Notes: generated by a model not told the origin, from the letters alone. Counted from the stretch's first letter, positions 13,144 to 23,220 are shown. The stretch is 64,000 nucleotides of DNA from Rhodospira trueperi (GCF_900101965.1 NZ_FNAP01000008.1:62001-126000), one strand, 5' to 3'. Program-made: numbers and translations.

Positions 13144-15104
13144 TGGCGCGCAAACGCAACCAGAAGATGACGCCGGAATTCGGCGATATCGCGCGTTACG
13201 ACACGTTCCCGAAGCTGCTGGCCTATAATGCCCGCGAGCACGGCCGCGAGATCGTGATGCGCGAGAAGGAATTCGGCATCTGGAACGAATTCACCTTCGC
13301 CGATTATCAGCGCAAGGTACGCCAGTACGCCTTGGGCCTGCGCGCCATGGGGATCGAGCGCGGCGAATGTGTCGGCCTGCTGGGCGCCAATCGGCCGGAA
13401 TGGGTGTGGGGCGAGGTGGCCGCGCATGCCATCGGCGCGACATCGCTGGGCATCTACAAGGACGTGCTGGGTGAAGAGGCCGCGTATCTCATCCATTACG
13501 CCGAGATCAAGGCGATCCTCTGCGAGGATGAGGAGCAGGTCGACAAGCTGCTTGAACTCGGCGACGACATCCCGACCGTCAAGGTCATCGTGTACTGCGA
13601 TCCGCGCGGCATGCGAAAATACGACGATCCGCGCCTGATGTCGGAGGAAGACCTGTGCGCCAAGGGTGACGCCCTGGACCGTGAACAGCCGGGTCTGTAC
13701 GACGCTGAGGTGGAGCGGGGCGCGCCCGAGGATGTCTCGATTCTCTGCACCACGTCCGGTACCACCAGCAAGCCCAAGCTGGCCATGCTGCAGTCGGGGC
13801 CGTTCCTGAAGCACTGTCTGGACTACCTGAACGCCGACCCGAAGTGCCCCGGCGACGACTACGTCTCCGTTCTGCCGCTGCCGTGGATCATGGAGCAGGT
13901 CTACGTCGTCGGCCAGCAGCTCATCGCCCGCAACATCATCAACTTCGTCGAGGAAGAAGAGACGACCATGGCCGATCTGCGCGAGATTGGCCCGACCTTC
14001 GTTCTTCTGGCGCCGCGTGTCTGGGAAAGCATCGCCGCCGAGATCCGCGCGCGGATGATGGACAGCACACCTTTCAAGCGGTTCATGTACGATCTGGGCA
14101 CCAAAATGGGCCTGAAGGCCCTGGAGACCAAGAAGCGGTCCTGGTTGGCGGATTTCATCCTGTTCCGCGCCTTGCGGGACCGCTACGGCTTCTCTTTTCT
14201 GACCTCCGCCGCCACCGGCGGGGCCGCGATGGGGCCGGAGACGTTCAAGTTCTTCCACGCCATGGGCGTGCCGCTCAAGCAGTTGTACGGCCAGACCGAA
14301 CTGGCCGGCGCCTATACCATCCACCGCAACGACGACATCGACCCCGAGACCGTCGGCGTGTCCTTCGATCAGGCCGAGGTGCGGATCAACGATCCGGACG
14401 AGGAGGGCGTGGGCGAGATTGTCGGCCGCAGCGAGGGCATGTTCCTGGGCTATTTCCGGAACCAAGAGGCGACCGACGTCGACAAGCGCGACGGCTGGAT
14501 GTACACGGGCGACGCTGGCTACATCAATAAAAAGAACGGTCACCTGGTGGTCATCGACCGGGTGAAGGACTTGGCGAACACCTCTATGGGTGTGCGGTTC
14601 TCGCCGCAGTACATCGAGAACAAGCTGAAGTTCTCGCCGTTCGTGGCAGAGGCCGTCATCCTGGGCCGCGACCTGCCGTACCTTGCGGCGATGATCTGCA
14701 TCCGCTGGTCCATCGTTTCCAAGTGGGCGGAGCAGAAGGGGATTTCTTTTACCAACTACACCAACCTGTCAGCGCGTCCCGAAGTCTACGGTCTGCTGCG
14801 CGAAGAGGTGGAGCGGGTGAATGAAACCCTTCCCGAGGCCCAGCGCATTCGCAAGTTCCTATTGCTCTACAAGGAACTGGACCCGGATGACGGCGAGTTG
14901 ACCCGCACGCGAAAGGTGCGGCGCGGCGTGATCGCGGAAAAATACGCGCGGGAAATCGAGGCCATCTATTCCGGCCAGGATGCCATCGACGTGGACACGA
15001 CGATCACCTTCCAGGACGGCAGCACCGCGCGCATCCAGACCACGCTGAACGTCGAGACCCTGTTGCCGCCGGAGGGGCCACCCGACCAGCAGGCGGCGGA
15101 GTAG
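13143..15104 (+). CDS. AMP-binding long-chain acyl-CoA synthetase-like ligase
   Basis: 653 residues of the long-chain fatty-acid:CoA ligase (FAA1/FadD15) branch. The P-loop reads TTSGTTSKPKLAML, where many members have TSGTTGxPK. Other adenylation motifs are YGQTELAG and the hinge-containing GWMYTGDAGYIN followed by VIDRVKDL. The enzyme would convert a carboxylate to its acyl-CoA through an acyl-AMP. It overlaps the LivG-like ATPase stop and precedes the LivH-like permease by about 90 nt, so it sits inside the transporter operon. This suggests that the imported substrate is a carboxylic acid that is activated on entry; the substrate is unknown. Confidence 0.92.
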   Translation: MARKRNQKMTPEFGDIARYDTFPKLLAYNAREHGREIVMREKEFGIWNEFTFADYQRKVRQYALGLRAMGIERGECVGLLGANRPEWVWGEVAAHAIGATSLGIYKDVLGEEAAYLIHYAEIKAILCEDEEQVDKLLELGDDIPTVKVIVYCDPRGMRKYDDPRLMSEEDLCAKGDALDREQPGLYDAEVERGAPEDVSILCTTSGTTSKPKLAMLQSGPFLKHCLDYLNADPKCPGDDYVSVLPLPWIMEQVYVVGQQLIARNIINFVEEEETTMADLREIGPTFVLLAPRVWESIAAEIRARMMDSTPFKRFMYDLGTKMGLKALETKKRSWLADFILFRALRDRYGFSFLTSAATGGAAMGPETFKFFHAMGVPLKQLYGQTELAGAYTIHRNDDIDPETVGVSFDQAEVRINDPDEEGVGEIVGRSEGMFLGYFRNQEATDVDKRDGWMYTGDAGYINKKNGHLVVIDRVKDLANTSMGVRFSPQYIENKLKFSPFVAEAVILGRDLPYLAAMICIRWSIVSKWAEQKGISFTNYTNLSARPEVYGLLREEVERVNETLPEAQRIRKFLLLYKELDPDDGELTRTRKVRRGVIAEKYAREIEAIYSGQDAIDVDTTITFQDGSTARIQTTLNVETLLPPEGPPDQQAAE

Positions 15105-15197
15105 GAGCGCATCCTGTCGGGCGGAGAGGCGCTCCGATCCGGCAACAGAGCCAGAAAAGCCCACCTCAAAAAAACACGGGCATTAGGGAGGACCGGG

Positions 15198-16085
15198 ATG
15201 GACCTGTTCTTTCAGCTACTGATCAACGGGATCATTGTCGGCACGCTGTATGGTGTGGTGGCGATGTGTTTCGTGTTGATCTACAAGTCCACGCAGGTGG
15301 TCAACTTCGCCCAAGGTGAGTTCCTTCTGGTGGGCGCCTGGATCTGCTGGTCCATATTGATCGCGTTCGAAATCCCGTTCGTGTTCGGGTTCCTGCTGAC
15401 TCTGGCCTTCATGGCCGCGCTGGGCATCTTCATTCAGATGGTGGTGCTCAGGCCGATGATCGGGGAGCCGATCATCTCGGTCATCATGGTGACCATCGGG
15501 CTGTCGATCTTCATGCGCGCCTTTTCCAACTGGGTGTTCGGGCAGGATACGGTCGGGTATCCGGACGTGTTCGGCGCCAGTTCGATCAACATCGGGGGCC
15601 TTCAGGTCCAGCCGGCCTATATCATGAGCTTCGTCATCTCGATCATCATCATGGCCGGATTCTTCTACTTCTTCCGCTACAGCCGCCATGGTCTGGCCAT
15701 GCGCGCCACCGCCTTCAATCAGCAGGTGGCGCAGTCGCTGGGTATCTCGGTCAAGCATGTGTTCGCCATGGCCTGGGCCATCTCGGCCATGGTCTCGGCG
15801 CTGGCCGGCGTCGTGGTGGGCATGGTCAACGGCGTGTCATCGGCGTTGTCCTTCATCGGCATCAAGGTGTTCCCGGCGGTCATCCTGGGCGGCCTGGACT
15901 CCATCGTCGGCGCCGTCGTGGGCGGGTTGATCGTCGGCGTGCTGGAGAACATGGCGGAGTACGTCGACGGCCAGTTTCTGTACTGGGGCAACATGCTGAC
16001 CATCGCGCCGTTCTGGGTGCTGATCATCATTCTGGTGATCAAGCCCTACGGTCTGTTCGGCACCAAGGATATCGAGCGCGTCTAG
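15198..16085 (+). CDS. livH: Branched-chain amino acid-type ABC permease (LivH-like)
   Basis: 295 residues, about eight membrane helices. N-terminal LLINGIIVGTLYGVVAMCFV and VNFAQGEFLLVGAW are the family signature, and the C-terminal GGLDSIVGAVVGGLIVGVLE is the usual EAA-like coupling region. It forms half of the inner-membrane channel with the LivM-like subunit encoded 33 nt downstream. The leader contains ATTAGGGAGGA (15182-15192), identical to the one before the LivG-like gene. Confidence 0.94.
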   Translation: MDLFFQLLINGIIVGTLYGVVAMCFVLIYKSTQVVNFAQGEFLLVGAWICWSILIAFEIPFVFGFLLTLAFMAALGIFIQMVVLRPMIGEPIISVIMVTIGLSIFMRAFSNWVFGQDTVGYPDVFGASSINIGGLQVQPAYIMSFVISIIIMAGFFYFFRYSRHGLAMRATAFNQQVAQSLGISVKHVFAMAWAISAMVSALAGVVVGMVNGVSSALSFIGIKVFPAVILGGLDSIVGAVVGGLIVGVLENMAEYVDGQFLYWGNMLTIAPFWVLIIILVIKPYGLFGTKDIERV

Positions 16086-16118
16086 GCTCGCGGGCGACAG
16101 AAAGGAGGAGACCCGATC

Positions 16119-17285
16119 ATGGCCACCCAGAGCCTGCGTCCGTGCGGCGATTTCCGGACCACCTATCGGCAGGACACGGCGATCTTCGACACCTTCAACA
16201 GCCGCTGGGCGATGATCCTGTTCCTCGCGCTGCTGTACGTGATGGTGCTGGTTCCGATTCTGGCGCCGGGCGTGGAAGAAACTCCGGTGCTGAGCACGCT
16301 GTTCGGGCCGTTCTACAACGCCCAGTACCTCAGCCTGGCGATCCAGGCGTGCTATTGGGGCATCGCGGCCCTGGGCCTGAACATCTTGGTCGGGTTCACC
16401 GGGCAGATCTCGCTGGGGCACGCCGCGTTCTTCGGCATCGGCGCCTTCGGTTCGGCGTACCTGAACAACACGTACGGGATCCCGGTCATCCTCTCGATCC
16501 CTCTGGCCGGACTGATCGCCGCCGCGGTCGGCCTGCTGTTCGGCAGCCCGGCGGCGCGCATCAAGGGCCTGTACCTGGCCATCGCCACGCTGGCCGCCCA
16601 GTTCATCATCGAGGACCTGTTCATCCGCGTGGACTGGTTCACCGGCGGCTCCTATGGATCGCTCGCCAACACCGTGGAACTGCCCGGCTACGATTTCTCG
16701 GCCGGCGAATGGGTCACGCTCTTTGCGTTCGACACCGACCCGAAATTCTTCCTGTTCGCGCTGACGGTGACCATCGTCATGTACGTTATGGCGGCGAACC
16801 TGATGCGCAGCCGCGACGGCCGGGCGTTCATTGCCGTGCGCGACCATTACCTCTCGGCCGAGGTGATGGGCATCAACCTGACCAAGTACCGGATCCTGTC
16901 GTTCGGCATCTCGTCGTTCTACGCCGGCATTGGTGGTGCCCTGTACGGGCACTACCTTGGCTTCGTCTCGGCCGAGGGCTTCACCATCCTGCTGTCGATC
17001 CAGTTCCTGGGAATCATCATCATCGGCGGCCTGGGGTCGGTCATGGGCGCCATTCTGGGCACCATCTTCATGGTGCTGCTGCCCGAGGTCATGGCGGGCG
17101 GCGTGGACATCATTGCCTCGACCGATTGGGGCAATACCCCGATGATCACCAACGGGCTGGCCTTCTTCAAGGAGATGGCCATCGGCGCGGCGATCATCCT
17201 GTTCCTGATTTTCGAGCCCGACGGGTTGGCCCACCGGTGGCGCCTCATCAAGGCGTACTGGAAGCTGTACCCGTTCTCGTACTAG
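16119..17285 (+). CDS. livM: Branched-chain amino acid-type ABC permease (LivM-like)
   Basis: 388 residues with about ten hydrophobic segments. LNILVGFTGQISLGHAAFFG is the LivM hallmark, and IIIGGLGSVMGAILGTIFMV is the C-terminal ATPase-coupling region. There is an N-terminal hydrophilic stretch of about 30 residues before the first helix. AAAGGAGGAGACC precedes the start. It is the second channel subunit of the transporter, between livH and the substrate-binding protein gene. Confidence 0.94.
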   Translation: MATQSLRPCGDFRTTYRQDTAIFDTFNSRWAMILFLALLYVMVLVPILAPGVEETPVLSTLFGPFYNAQYLSLAIQACYWGIAALGLNILVGFTGQISLGHAAFFGIGAFGSAYLNNTYGIPVILSIPLAGLIAAAVGLLFGSPAARIKGLYLAIATLAAQFIIEDLFIRVDWFTGGSYGSLANTVELPGYDFSAGEWVTLFAFDTDPKFFLFALTVTIVMYVMAANLMRSRDGRAFIAVRDHYLSAEVMGINLTKYRILSFGISSFYAGIGGALYGHYLGFVSAEGFTILLSIQFLGIIIIGGLGSVMGAILGTIFMVLLPEVMAGGVDIIASTDWGNTPMITNGLAFFKEMAIGAAIILFLIFEPDGLAHRWRLIKAYWKLYPFSY

Positions 17286-17358
17286 CCTATCCGGTCGGTG
17301 TCAGCCGGCTGCCAACAACACGAAAACCGTACACAACGGAACCTGGAGGAAACAAACC

Positions 17359-18603
17359 ATGCGCAAGACATTCACCCTCGCCTGCGCCACAAGCCTGGGC
17401 ATCATGGCTGCGGCCAGTACCGCCGCGCAGGCCGAGGACTCGGTCTTCGTTGGCCACCTGATGGACATCACCGGGGCGACCGGCTTCGTCGGCAAGCTTT
17501 ACGGCCCGGCCGTGCGCGACGCCGTTGCCTACATCAACGCCAACGGTGGTATCGATGGAACGACCATCGAGATGGACAGCGTCGACTACGCCTATGAGGT
17601 CCCGCGCGCCATTTCGTTCTATAAGAAGTGGACCCAGAACGACATGGTGGCCCTGCAGGGCTGGGGCACCGGTGACACCGAGGCGCTGATCAGCTTCGTC
17701 GCCAAGGATGAAATCCCGGTCTGGTCCGCCTCGTATTCCGGCCACCTGACCGACCCGACCGGCATCAATCCGAACACCCAGAAGCCGGCGCCGTACAACT
17801 TCTTCTACGGCCCGTCCTACTCCGACGGCTGCCGCGCCCTGGCGCAGTGGGCCATGGAGGACTGGGAAGCCAGCGGGGGCGAGGGTACGCCGAAGTTCGT
17901 CCACACCGGCGACAACCACCCGTACCCGAACGCGCCGAAGGAGGCCTGCGCCGCCTACGCCGAGGAGTTGGGCTTCGAGGTGCTGCCGCCGGTCGTTGTG
18001 TCGCTGAAGCCGGGTGACTTCAAGGCGCAGTGCCTGACCATCCAGGAGAACGGCGCCAACTACGCCTACATCGGCAACCTGGGTCCGTCGGTGGTCTCGC
18101 TGTTCAAGTCCTGCGACACGGTCGGTACCGACGTGCAGTTCATGGCCAACATCTGGGGCGGTGACCGCAAGACCATGGAAGCCATCGGCGACAGCGAGCG
18201 CAGCCTGATCTTCGTGGCCGCCAACGCCTTCTGGAACGACGACGCGCCGGGCCTTGAGACGGTGCGCGCCATCTCCGAAATGGCTGATCCGGACGTCGAT
18301 TTCCGCACCCACCACTATATCCGTGGCATCTGCACCGCCTACTACATGAAGGAGGCGATGGAGTGGGCCAAGGAAAACGGCGGCATCACCGGCCCGAACA
18401 TCAAGCAGGGCATGTACGCCCGCACCGACTGGGTGCCCGAGGGCATGGAGGGTGTTTGCATTCCGTCGACCTGGACCGAGACGGACCATCGCGGCACGAT
18501 GACCGTGAACATCTACCGCGGCACCAACGTCGACGGTGAGGTGGGCATCGAGCGCGTCACCCAGACCACCCTGCCGCGTCGCGATGACTGGCTGGGCTGG
18601 TAG
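17359..18603 (+). CDS. ABC-transporter periplasmic substrate-binding protein (LivK-like)
   Basis: 414 residues. A Sec signal peptide (basic MRK, hydrophobic core, AQA cleavage near residue 24) is followed by a type-I periplasmic binding protein of the Peripla_BP_6 class, with DAVAYINANGGIDG near the start. It is unusually rich in aromatic residues around the predicted cleft (SASYSGH, YNFFYGPSYSDG). It lies in the permease-ATPase operon, after livM and before livF, behind a strong CTGGAGGAAAC. It sets the substrate range of the importer; with two acyl-CoA ligase genes in the operon, an organic or aromatic acid is a likelier ligand than an amino acid, but this is inference. Confidence 0.92.
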   Translation: MRKTFTLACATSLGIMAAASTAAQAEDSVFVGHLMDITGATGFVGKLYGPAVRDAVAYINANGGIDGTTIEMDSVDYAYEVPRAISFYKKWTQNDMVALQGWGTGDTEALISFVAKDEIPVWSASYSGHLTDPTGINPNTQKPAPYNFFYGPSYSDGCRALAQWAMEDWEASGGEGTPKFVHTGDNHPYPNAPKEACAAYAEELGFEVLPPVVVSLKPGDFKAQCLTIQENGANYAYIGNLGPSVVSLFKSCDTVGTDVQFMANIWGGDRKTMEAIGDSERSLIFVAANAFWNDDAPGLETVRAISEMADPDVDFRTHHYIRGICTAYYMKEAMEWAKENGGITGPNIKQGMYARTDWVPEGMEGVCIPSTWTETDHRGTMTVNIYRGTNVDGEVGIERVTQTTLPRRDDWLGW

Positions 18604-18721
18604 GACCATCCGAGTGGACGCCGCCGGTCCGGTGCGACCGGCCGGTGGCGTCCGCCACGGCTTTCTGCCTTTCCCGTTCCTTCCCTTTTCCTGACGCCTT
18701 TCCCTTCGCGAGGACCGTGCC

Positions 18722-19576
<855 letters not shown>

Positions 19577-19623
19577 CGCGCGCAAGCCGCCCGACCGTTT
19601 TCCCGAACCACGGATCGCGCCCC

Positions 19624-20865
19624 ATGGATCATTTCGACCATCTGGAAACCCGTCCCCAGGCCCAGCGCGAGGAAGAGGACTTCGCCGCGCTGCCGGGCTT
19701 GATCGCCCTGGCGAAGGGCGGCACCGCGCACTTCGGCCGCCTGCTCGCCGATGTCGATCCGGATACGGTGACGGACATGGCCGCGCTGGCGAAGTTGCCG
19801 GTGACGCGCAAGAGCGACCTGATCCGGTTGCAGGCGGACGAGCCGCCGCTGGGTGGGCTGGTTTCCGACTGGGGCGGCATCGGCCGCATTCTCCAGTCCC
19901 CGGGGCCGATCAATGATCCCGAGGGCGCGCGCGTCGGCTACTGGCGTCTGGGCCGGGCGCTGTTCGCCGCCGGTTTCCGGCGCGGCGACATGGTGCAGAA
20001 CTGCTTTTCCTACCACTTCACCCCGGGCGGCTGGATCTTCGACGACGGCTGCCGGGCGCTGGGCTGTCCCGTCTTTCCCGCCGGCGTCGGCAACACCGAA
20101 CAGCAGGTCCACGCCATGGCCGGCCTGGGCGTGGTGGGCTATGTGGGCACGCCGTCGTTTCTGCGCATCATCCTGGAAAAAGCGGCGGAGATGGGCGTGG
20201 TGGTGCCGAAGCTCGCCAAGGGACTGGTCTCAGGCGAGGCCTTCCTGCCGCCGCAGCGCGCCGCCTTCCGCGATGCCGGCATTCACGTCCATCAGTGCTA
20301 CGCCACGGCCGATCTGGGCCTGATTGCCTACGAGAGCCCGGGGCCGGACGGGGCCGTCGAGGGCATGATCGTGGACGAGGGCGTGCTGGTGGAGATCGTC
20401 CGCCCCGGCACCGGCGATCCGGTGCCGCCGGGCGAGGTGGGCGAGGTCGTCGTGACCACCTTCACCCCCGAATACCCGCTGATCCGCTTCGCCACCGGCG
20501 ACCTGTCGGCGGTGCTGCCGGGCGAGAGCCCATGCGGGCGCACCAACATGCGCATCAAGGGCTGGATGGGCCGCGCCGACCAGACCACCAAGGTCAAGGG
20601 CATGTTCGTCCATCCCGAGCAGGTGGCCGAGGTGCTGAAACGCTTCCCGGCAGTGACCAAGGGCCGGCTGGTGGTCAGCCATGACGCCCACAGCAACGAC
20701 GTGATGACGTTGCGGTGTGCCTGCGCTCCCGACGACGCCCTGGCCGGCAAGATCGGCGAGGCGGTGCAGGCGGTCACCAAGCTGAAGGGTGTGATCGAGT
20801 TTGTGGACGAGGGCGCCCTGCCCAACGACGGCAAGGTGATTGAGGACGCCCGCAAGTACGATTGA
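19624..20865 (+). CDS. Phenylacetate-CoA ligase-family AMP-binding enzyme
   Basis: 413 residues from the ATG at 19624, whose N-terminus MDHFDHLETRPQAQRE matches the usual start of PaaK-like ligases. A GTG at 19573 overlapping the livF stop (GTGA) would add 17 residues and cannot be ruled out. The sequence shows SYHFTPGGWIFDDG, YATADLGLIAYES and IKGWMGRADQTTKVKGMFVHP, as in the PaaK/CapK branch, which forms aryl- or acyl-CoA by way of an acyl-AMP. It is the last gene of the transporter operon. A second, unrelated ligase in the same operon points to uptake and CoA-activation of carboxylic acids, possibly aromatic. Confidence 0.9.
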   Translation: MDHFDHLETRPQAQREEEDFAALPGLIALAKGGTAHFGRLLADVDPDTVTDMAALAKLPVTRKSDLIRLQADEPPLGGLVSDWGGIGRILQSPGPINDPEGARVGYWRLGRALFAAGFRRGDMVQNCFSYHFTPGGWIFDDGCRALGCPVFPAGVGNTEQQVHAMAGLGVVGYVGTPSFLRIILEKAAEMGVVVPKLAKGLVSGEAFLPPQRAAFRDAGIHVHQCYATADLGLIAYESPGPDGAVEGMIVDEGVLVEIVRPGTGDPVPPGEVGEVVVTTFTPEYPLIRFATGDLSAVLPGESPCGRTNMRIKGWMGRADQTTKVKGMFVHPEQVAEVLKRFPAVTKGRLVVSHDAHSNDVMTLRCACAPDDALAGKIGEAVQAVTKLKGVIEFVDEGALPNDGKVIEDARKYD

Positions 20866-20877
20866 GGCGCGTTCAGA

Positions 20878-21204
20878 TCAGCCCTGAGGCCCCGTCTGTT
20901 CCCCGATCCACTGCAGGAACGCAGGGTTGCCGCCGTCGATGGGCAGGGCGACCGCGCACGGGCAGTCATACGCGTGCAGGGCCTTGACCCGCTCGACCAG
21001 AGCGTCGACCTGCGCGCGCCGGGTCTTGGCGAGGAACGCGACCTCCTGATCCTCCTGGGTGCGGCCCTCCCACTCGAACACGGAGGTCATCGGCCCCAGC
21101 ACGTTGACGCAGGCGGCCAGCCGGTCGGCGACAAGGGCGTGGCCAATGCGCACCGCCTCATCGTGCGATCCGGCGGTCATGTAGACCAGACAGTATTCTT
21201 GCAA
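20878..21204 (-). CDS. cutA: Divalent-cation tolerance protein CutA
   Basis: 108 residues from a TTG at 21204. GGGAGGAG lies 5 nt upstream, and the resulting start (MQEYCLVYMTAG) aligns with CutA N-termini better than the internal ATG at 21180. CutA1 signatures RLAACVNVLGPMTSVFEWEG and LVERVKALHAYDCPC are present. CutA forms very stable trimers; its role in metal tolerance is indirect and still unclear. The gene is convergent with the ligase gene (12 nt between stops) and its start region overlaps the divergent small gene. Confidence 0.93.
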   Translation of the reverse strand: MQEYCLVYMTAGSHDEAVRIGHALVADRLAACVNVLGPMTSVFEWEGRTQEDQEVAFLAKTRRAQVDALVERVKALHAYDCPCAVALPIDGGNPAFLQWIGEQTGPQG

Positions 21205-21239
21205 TGGACTCCTCCCGGCGGCCTGCCTACCATGCCGTC

Positions 21240-21566
21240 ATGAGCGCGCGTCCCTCAGCCCGAGAAACGGACAGCGCCCCCGCCGACCCGGACCCGGGCT
21301 CCAGCGTGGGCGGTTCGGCCGTGCCCGTCAAGCGACCAGTCCCGAGGCCGAGCAAGGCGCAGCGCGCCTACCTCGCGCGCGGCCTGGACCAGCCGGGCGG
21401 CAAGCTGCCCCTATTCGACCACAACGGCCGCCGCGTCAGCGCCCGCACCGTTCAGGCCTGTCTCGATAACGGTTGGGCCGAATCCTGGTTCGCAAACCCT
21501 CTCAAACCCGACTGGCAGGTGTGTCGGTTGACGGCAGAGGGTCGCCGGGCGGCGGGGGAGTCGTAG
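21240..21566 (+). CDS. Conserved hypothetical small protein
   Basis: 108 residues from the ATG at 21240; an ATG at 21204 would add 12 residues and overlap the cutA start. The first 40 residues are Pro/Ser/Ala-rich and probably disordered. The rest (SKAQRAYLARGLDQPGGKLP, then ARTVQACLDNGWAESW and VCRLTAEGRRAA) looks like a compact domain with a winged-helix-like end. I do not recognise a named family. Its last 65 nt overlap the 3' end of the RHH-protein gene on the other strand. Confidence 0.65.
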   Translation: MSARPSARETDSAPADPDPGSSVGGSAVPVKRPVPRPSKAQRAYLARGLDQPGGKLPLFDHNGRRVSARTVQACLDNGWAESWFANPLKPDWQVCRLTAEGRRAAGES

Positions 21567-21807
21567 GGTCGACGAGACGAGATTGGGCGCGCCACCACGT
21601 CAGGATATGCACTCGCAGGGCGCTGGACAGGTTTCCGGGTCCGGAGGCTGGCTCCACCGCGCGCCGGGCGTCCACCTCGGTCACGATGTCGGCCACGGCG
21701 CGGCCCTCGGCGCGGGCGATGTCCGCCAGCGCGTCCCAGAACGCGTCCTCCAGCGACACGCTGGTGGGATGCCCGGCGATGACGATGGAGCGCTTGCGGA
21801 TCGTCAC
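21502..21807 (-). CDS. Ribbon-helix-helix domain protein
   Basis: 101 residues from a GTG at 21807 that overlaps the hydrolase stop (GTGA); AGGA lies just upstream. SIVIAGHPTSVSLEDAFWDALADIARAEG followed by VADIVTEVDARR fits the RHH_4 family: a short beta strand and two helices in alphaproteobacterial proteins of unknown target. LSSALRVHILTWWRAQ is the usual end of the domain. A Pro/Thr-rich tail of about 25 residues follows. It is the last gene of the minus-strand DUF2794-TfoX-hydrolase series. A long misleading open frame continues upstream through the hydrolase gene. Confidence 0.82.
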   Translation of the reverse strand: MTIRKRSIVIAGHPTSVSLEDAFWDALADIARAEGRAVADIVTEVDARRAVEPASGPGNLSSALRVHILTWWRAQSRLVDPTTPPPPGDPLPSTDTPASRV

Positions 21808-22442
21808 GTCCTGGCTCCGGTCGGATCGCGGATGAAGGCAAGGCTGGCCGCCACGGCCTCGGCGATGGCCTGGGCGTGCGTGCGGCCGGACGCCTTGCGG
21901 GGCTTGAAGCCGTGATCGCCGTCCTCCAGCCAGCACAGGCGAATGCCCGGGGCCAGTGTCGCCGCCGCGACGGCATCGGGTCCGCCCATGGGATCGCGCG
22001 TACCCTGGCAGAACAGGGCCGGCGTGCGCAGCGCGGCCAGATGGGCGGTGCGGGTCCGCTCCGGCTTGCCCGGCGGATGGAACGGATAGCCCAGGCAGAG
22101 CAGGCCGCGCGTGCTCTCGGCGTCGGCGACCAGGGAGGCCATGCGCCCGCCCATGGATTTGCCGCCGATCACCACCCGCTCGGCCGGTCCATGGGCGGCG
22201 ATCATGTGCCGCCATGTGTCGAGCAGCACCGCCTCCCGATCCGGCGGCCGGCGTCGGCCATCGGCGCGCCGCGCCGCCATGTAGGGAAACTCGAACCGGA
22301 TCACGCGGACCCCGCCGTCGGCAAGGCCCCGGGCCACGTCGGTCATCCAGTCGGAGTCCATCGGTGCCCCGGCCCCATGGGCCAGCAGCAGCCGCCACCC
22401 GTTCGGCGGGCCATCCATGAGCGTCGGCGTTTCGTTCGGCAT
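21804..22442 (-). CDS. Alpha/beta hydrolase, KANL3/Tex30-like
   Basis: 212 residues. The nucleophile elbow is GGKSMGGRMA, the acid lies in the FCQGTRDPMGG segment and the histidine in WLEDGDHGFKP, giving a complete Ser-Asp-His triad. LLAHGAGAPMDSDWM near the N-terminus is the oxyanion-hole region of this branch. The substrate is unknown. The gene starts 11 nt after the TfoX-N gene and overlaps the RHH gene by 4 nt. Confidence 0.88.
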   Translation of the reverse strand: MPNETPTLMDGPPNGWRLLLAHGAGAPMDSDWMTDVARGLADGGVRVIRFEFPYMAARRADGRRRPPDREAVLLDTWRHMIAAHGPAERVVIGGKSMGGRMASLVADAESTRGLLCLGYPFHPPGKPERTRTAHLAALRTPALFCQGTRDPMGGPDAVAAATLAPGIRLCWLEDGDHGFKPRKASGRTHAQAIAEAVAASLAFIRDPTGART

Positions 22443-22453
22443 GCGGCGTCCGC

Positions 22454-22843
22454 TTAGCTCTGTGTCCCGGCGCGGGCGCGTTTGCCCGCCTCCCAGGCCT
22501 TGCGTCCCCAGTCCGCCAGCAACTCCTCGTCATCCAGCACCGCCGGAGGCAGGCGCCGGAAGCTCGTCGCCGCCAGCGTGGCCCCGCCGGGCGGCTCGAA
22601 GGGATCGACGCCACCGTCGGGCTCGGCCTCCAAGTCATCGGCCTCGGCCGCGTCATAGTCGGCGCGGGTGCGGGCGTCGACCCGAAACAGCGCCACACCG
22701 TCCTGAATCAGACCGAACAGCGTGTCCTGAAGATACAGGCCGATCACCCCGTCTCCGCCCTGCCGGATCTCGACACCGCCCATGGCCGCGCGGAAAAGGG
22801 GAAGCACGGCCTCGGCGATCCTCGCGGAGTCGGATCCGGTCAT
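22454..22843 (-). CDS. TfoX N-terminal domain protein
   Basis: 129 residues. VLPLFRAAMGGVEIR, GVIGLYLQDTLFGLIQDGVALFRVD and the later SFRRLPPAVLDDEELLADWGRKA follow the pattern of TfoX/Sxy N-terminal-domain proteins. Full-length TfoX regulates competence in gammaproteobacteria; stand-alone N-domains in alphaproteobacteria have no known role. The start overlaps the DUF2794 stop as ATGA (22843-22845). Confidence 0.82.
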   Translation of the reverse strand: MTGSDSARIAEAVLPLFRAAMGGVEIRQGGDGVIGLYLQDTLFGLIQDGVALFRVDARTRADYDAAEADDLEAEPDGGVDPFEPPGGATLAATSFRRLPPAVLDDEELLADWGRKAWEAGKRARAGTQS

Positions 22844-23220
22844 CAGGATGTGCCCCCCATGCGCAACGACGCCGCCAGGCCGGGTCGGTCGAACACGGCG
22901 AGGGCTTCAATCAGACTGGTGCTCTGGGACAGGGTCTCGCGTCCGGCCATCACGGTGAACTGGACGTCCGGCGGTATTAGGCTGGCCGTTCTGGGCGCGC
23001 CCTTGAGTTGCTTGGTGATGATGAACGCGGGCCGCTCAAAGCTGCTGCGGAAAACGGCGAAGCGGGCGGTGCCGTCGTGCTGGTCGATGGCGTAATCCCG
23101 CCATTCGCCCCGCATGACGCGCCGGCTGTACAGCGACAGCAGAGCATTCATCTCCGACCGGGAAAAGTGAACATGGGGAGCGCCGCGCCTGTATTCGACA
23201 AGACGGACAATCTTCGACAT
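22843..23220 (-). CDS. DUF2794 domain protein
   Basis: 125 residues. RLVEYRRGAPHVHFSRSEMN, LLSLYSRRVMRGEWRDYAID and FRSSFERPAFIITKQ are the pattern I associate with DUF2794, an alphaproteobacterial family of unknown function. It is the first gene of a tightly overlapping minus-strand set (DUF2794, TfoX-N, hydrolase, RHH). No membrane segment or signal peptide. Confidence 0.85.
   Translation of the reverse strand: MSKIVRLVEYRRGAPHVHFSRSEMNALLSLYSRRVMRGEWRDYAIDQHDGTARFAVFRSSFERPAFIITKQLKGAPRTASLIPPDVQFTVMAGRETLSQSTSLIEALAVFDRPGLAASLRMGGTS

Noticed and set aside
13089-14543. A 484-residue minus-strand frame.
   Set aside because: Antisense to the acyl-CoA synthetase gene; no recognisable domain.
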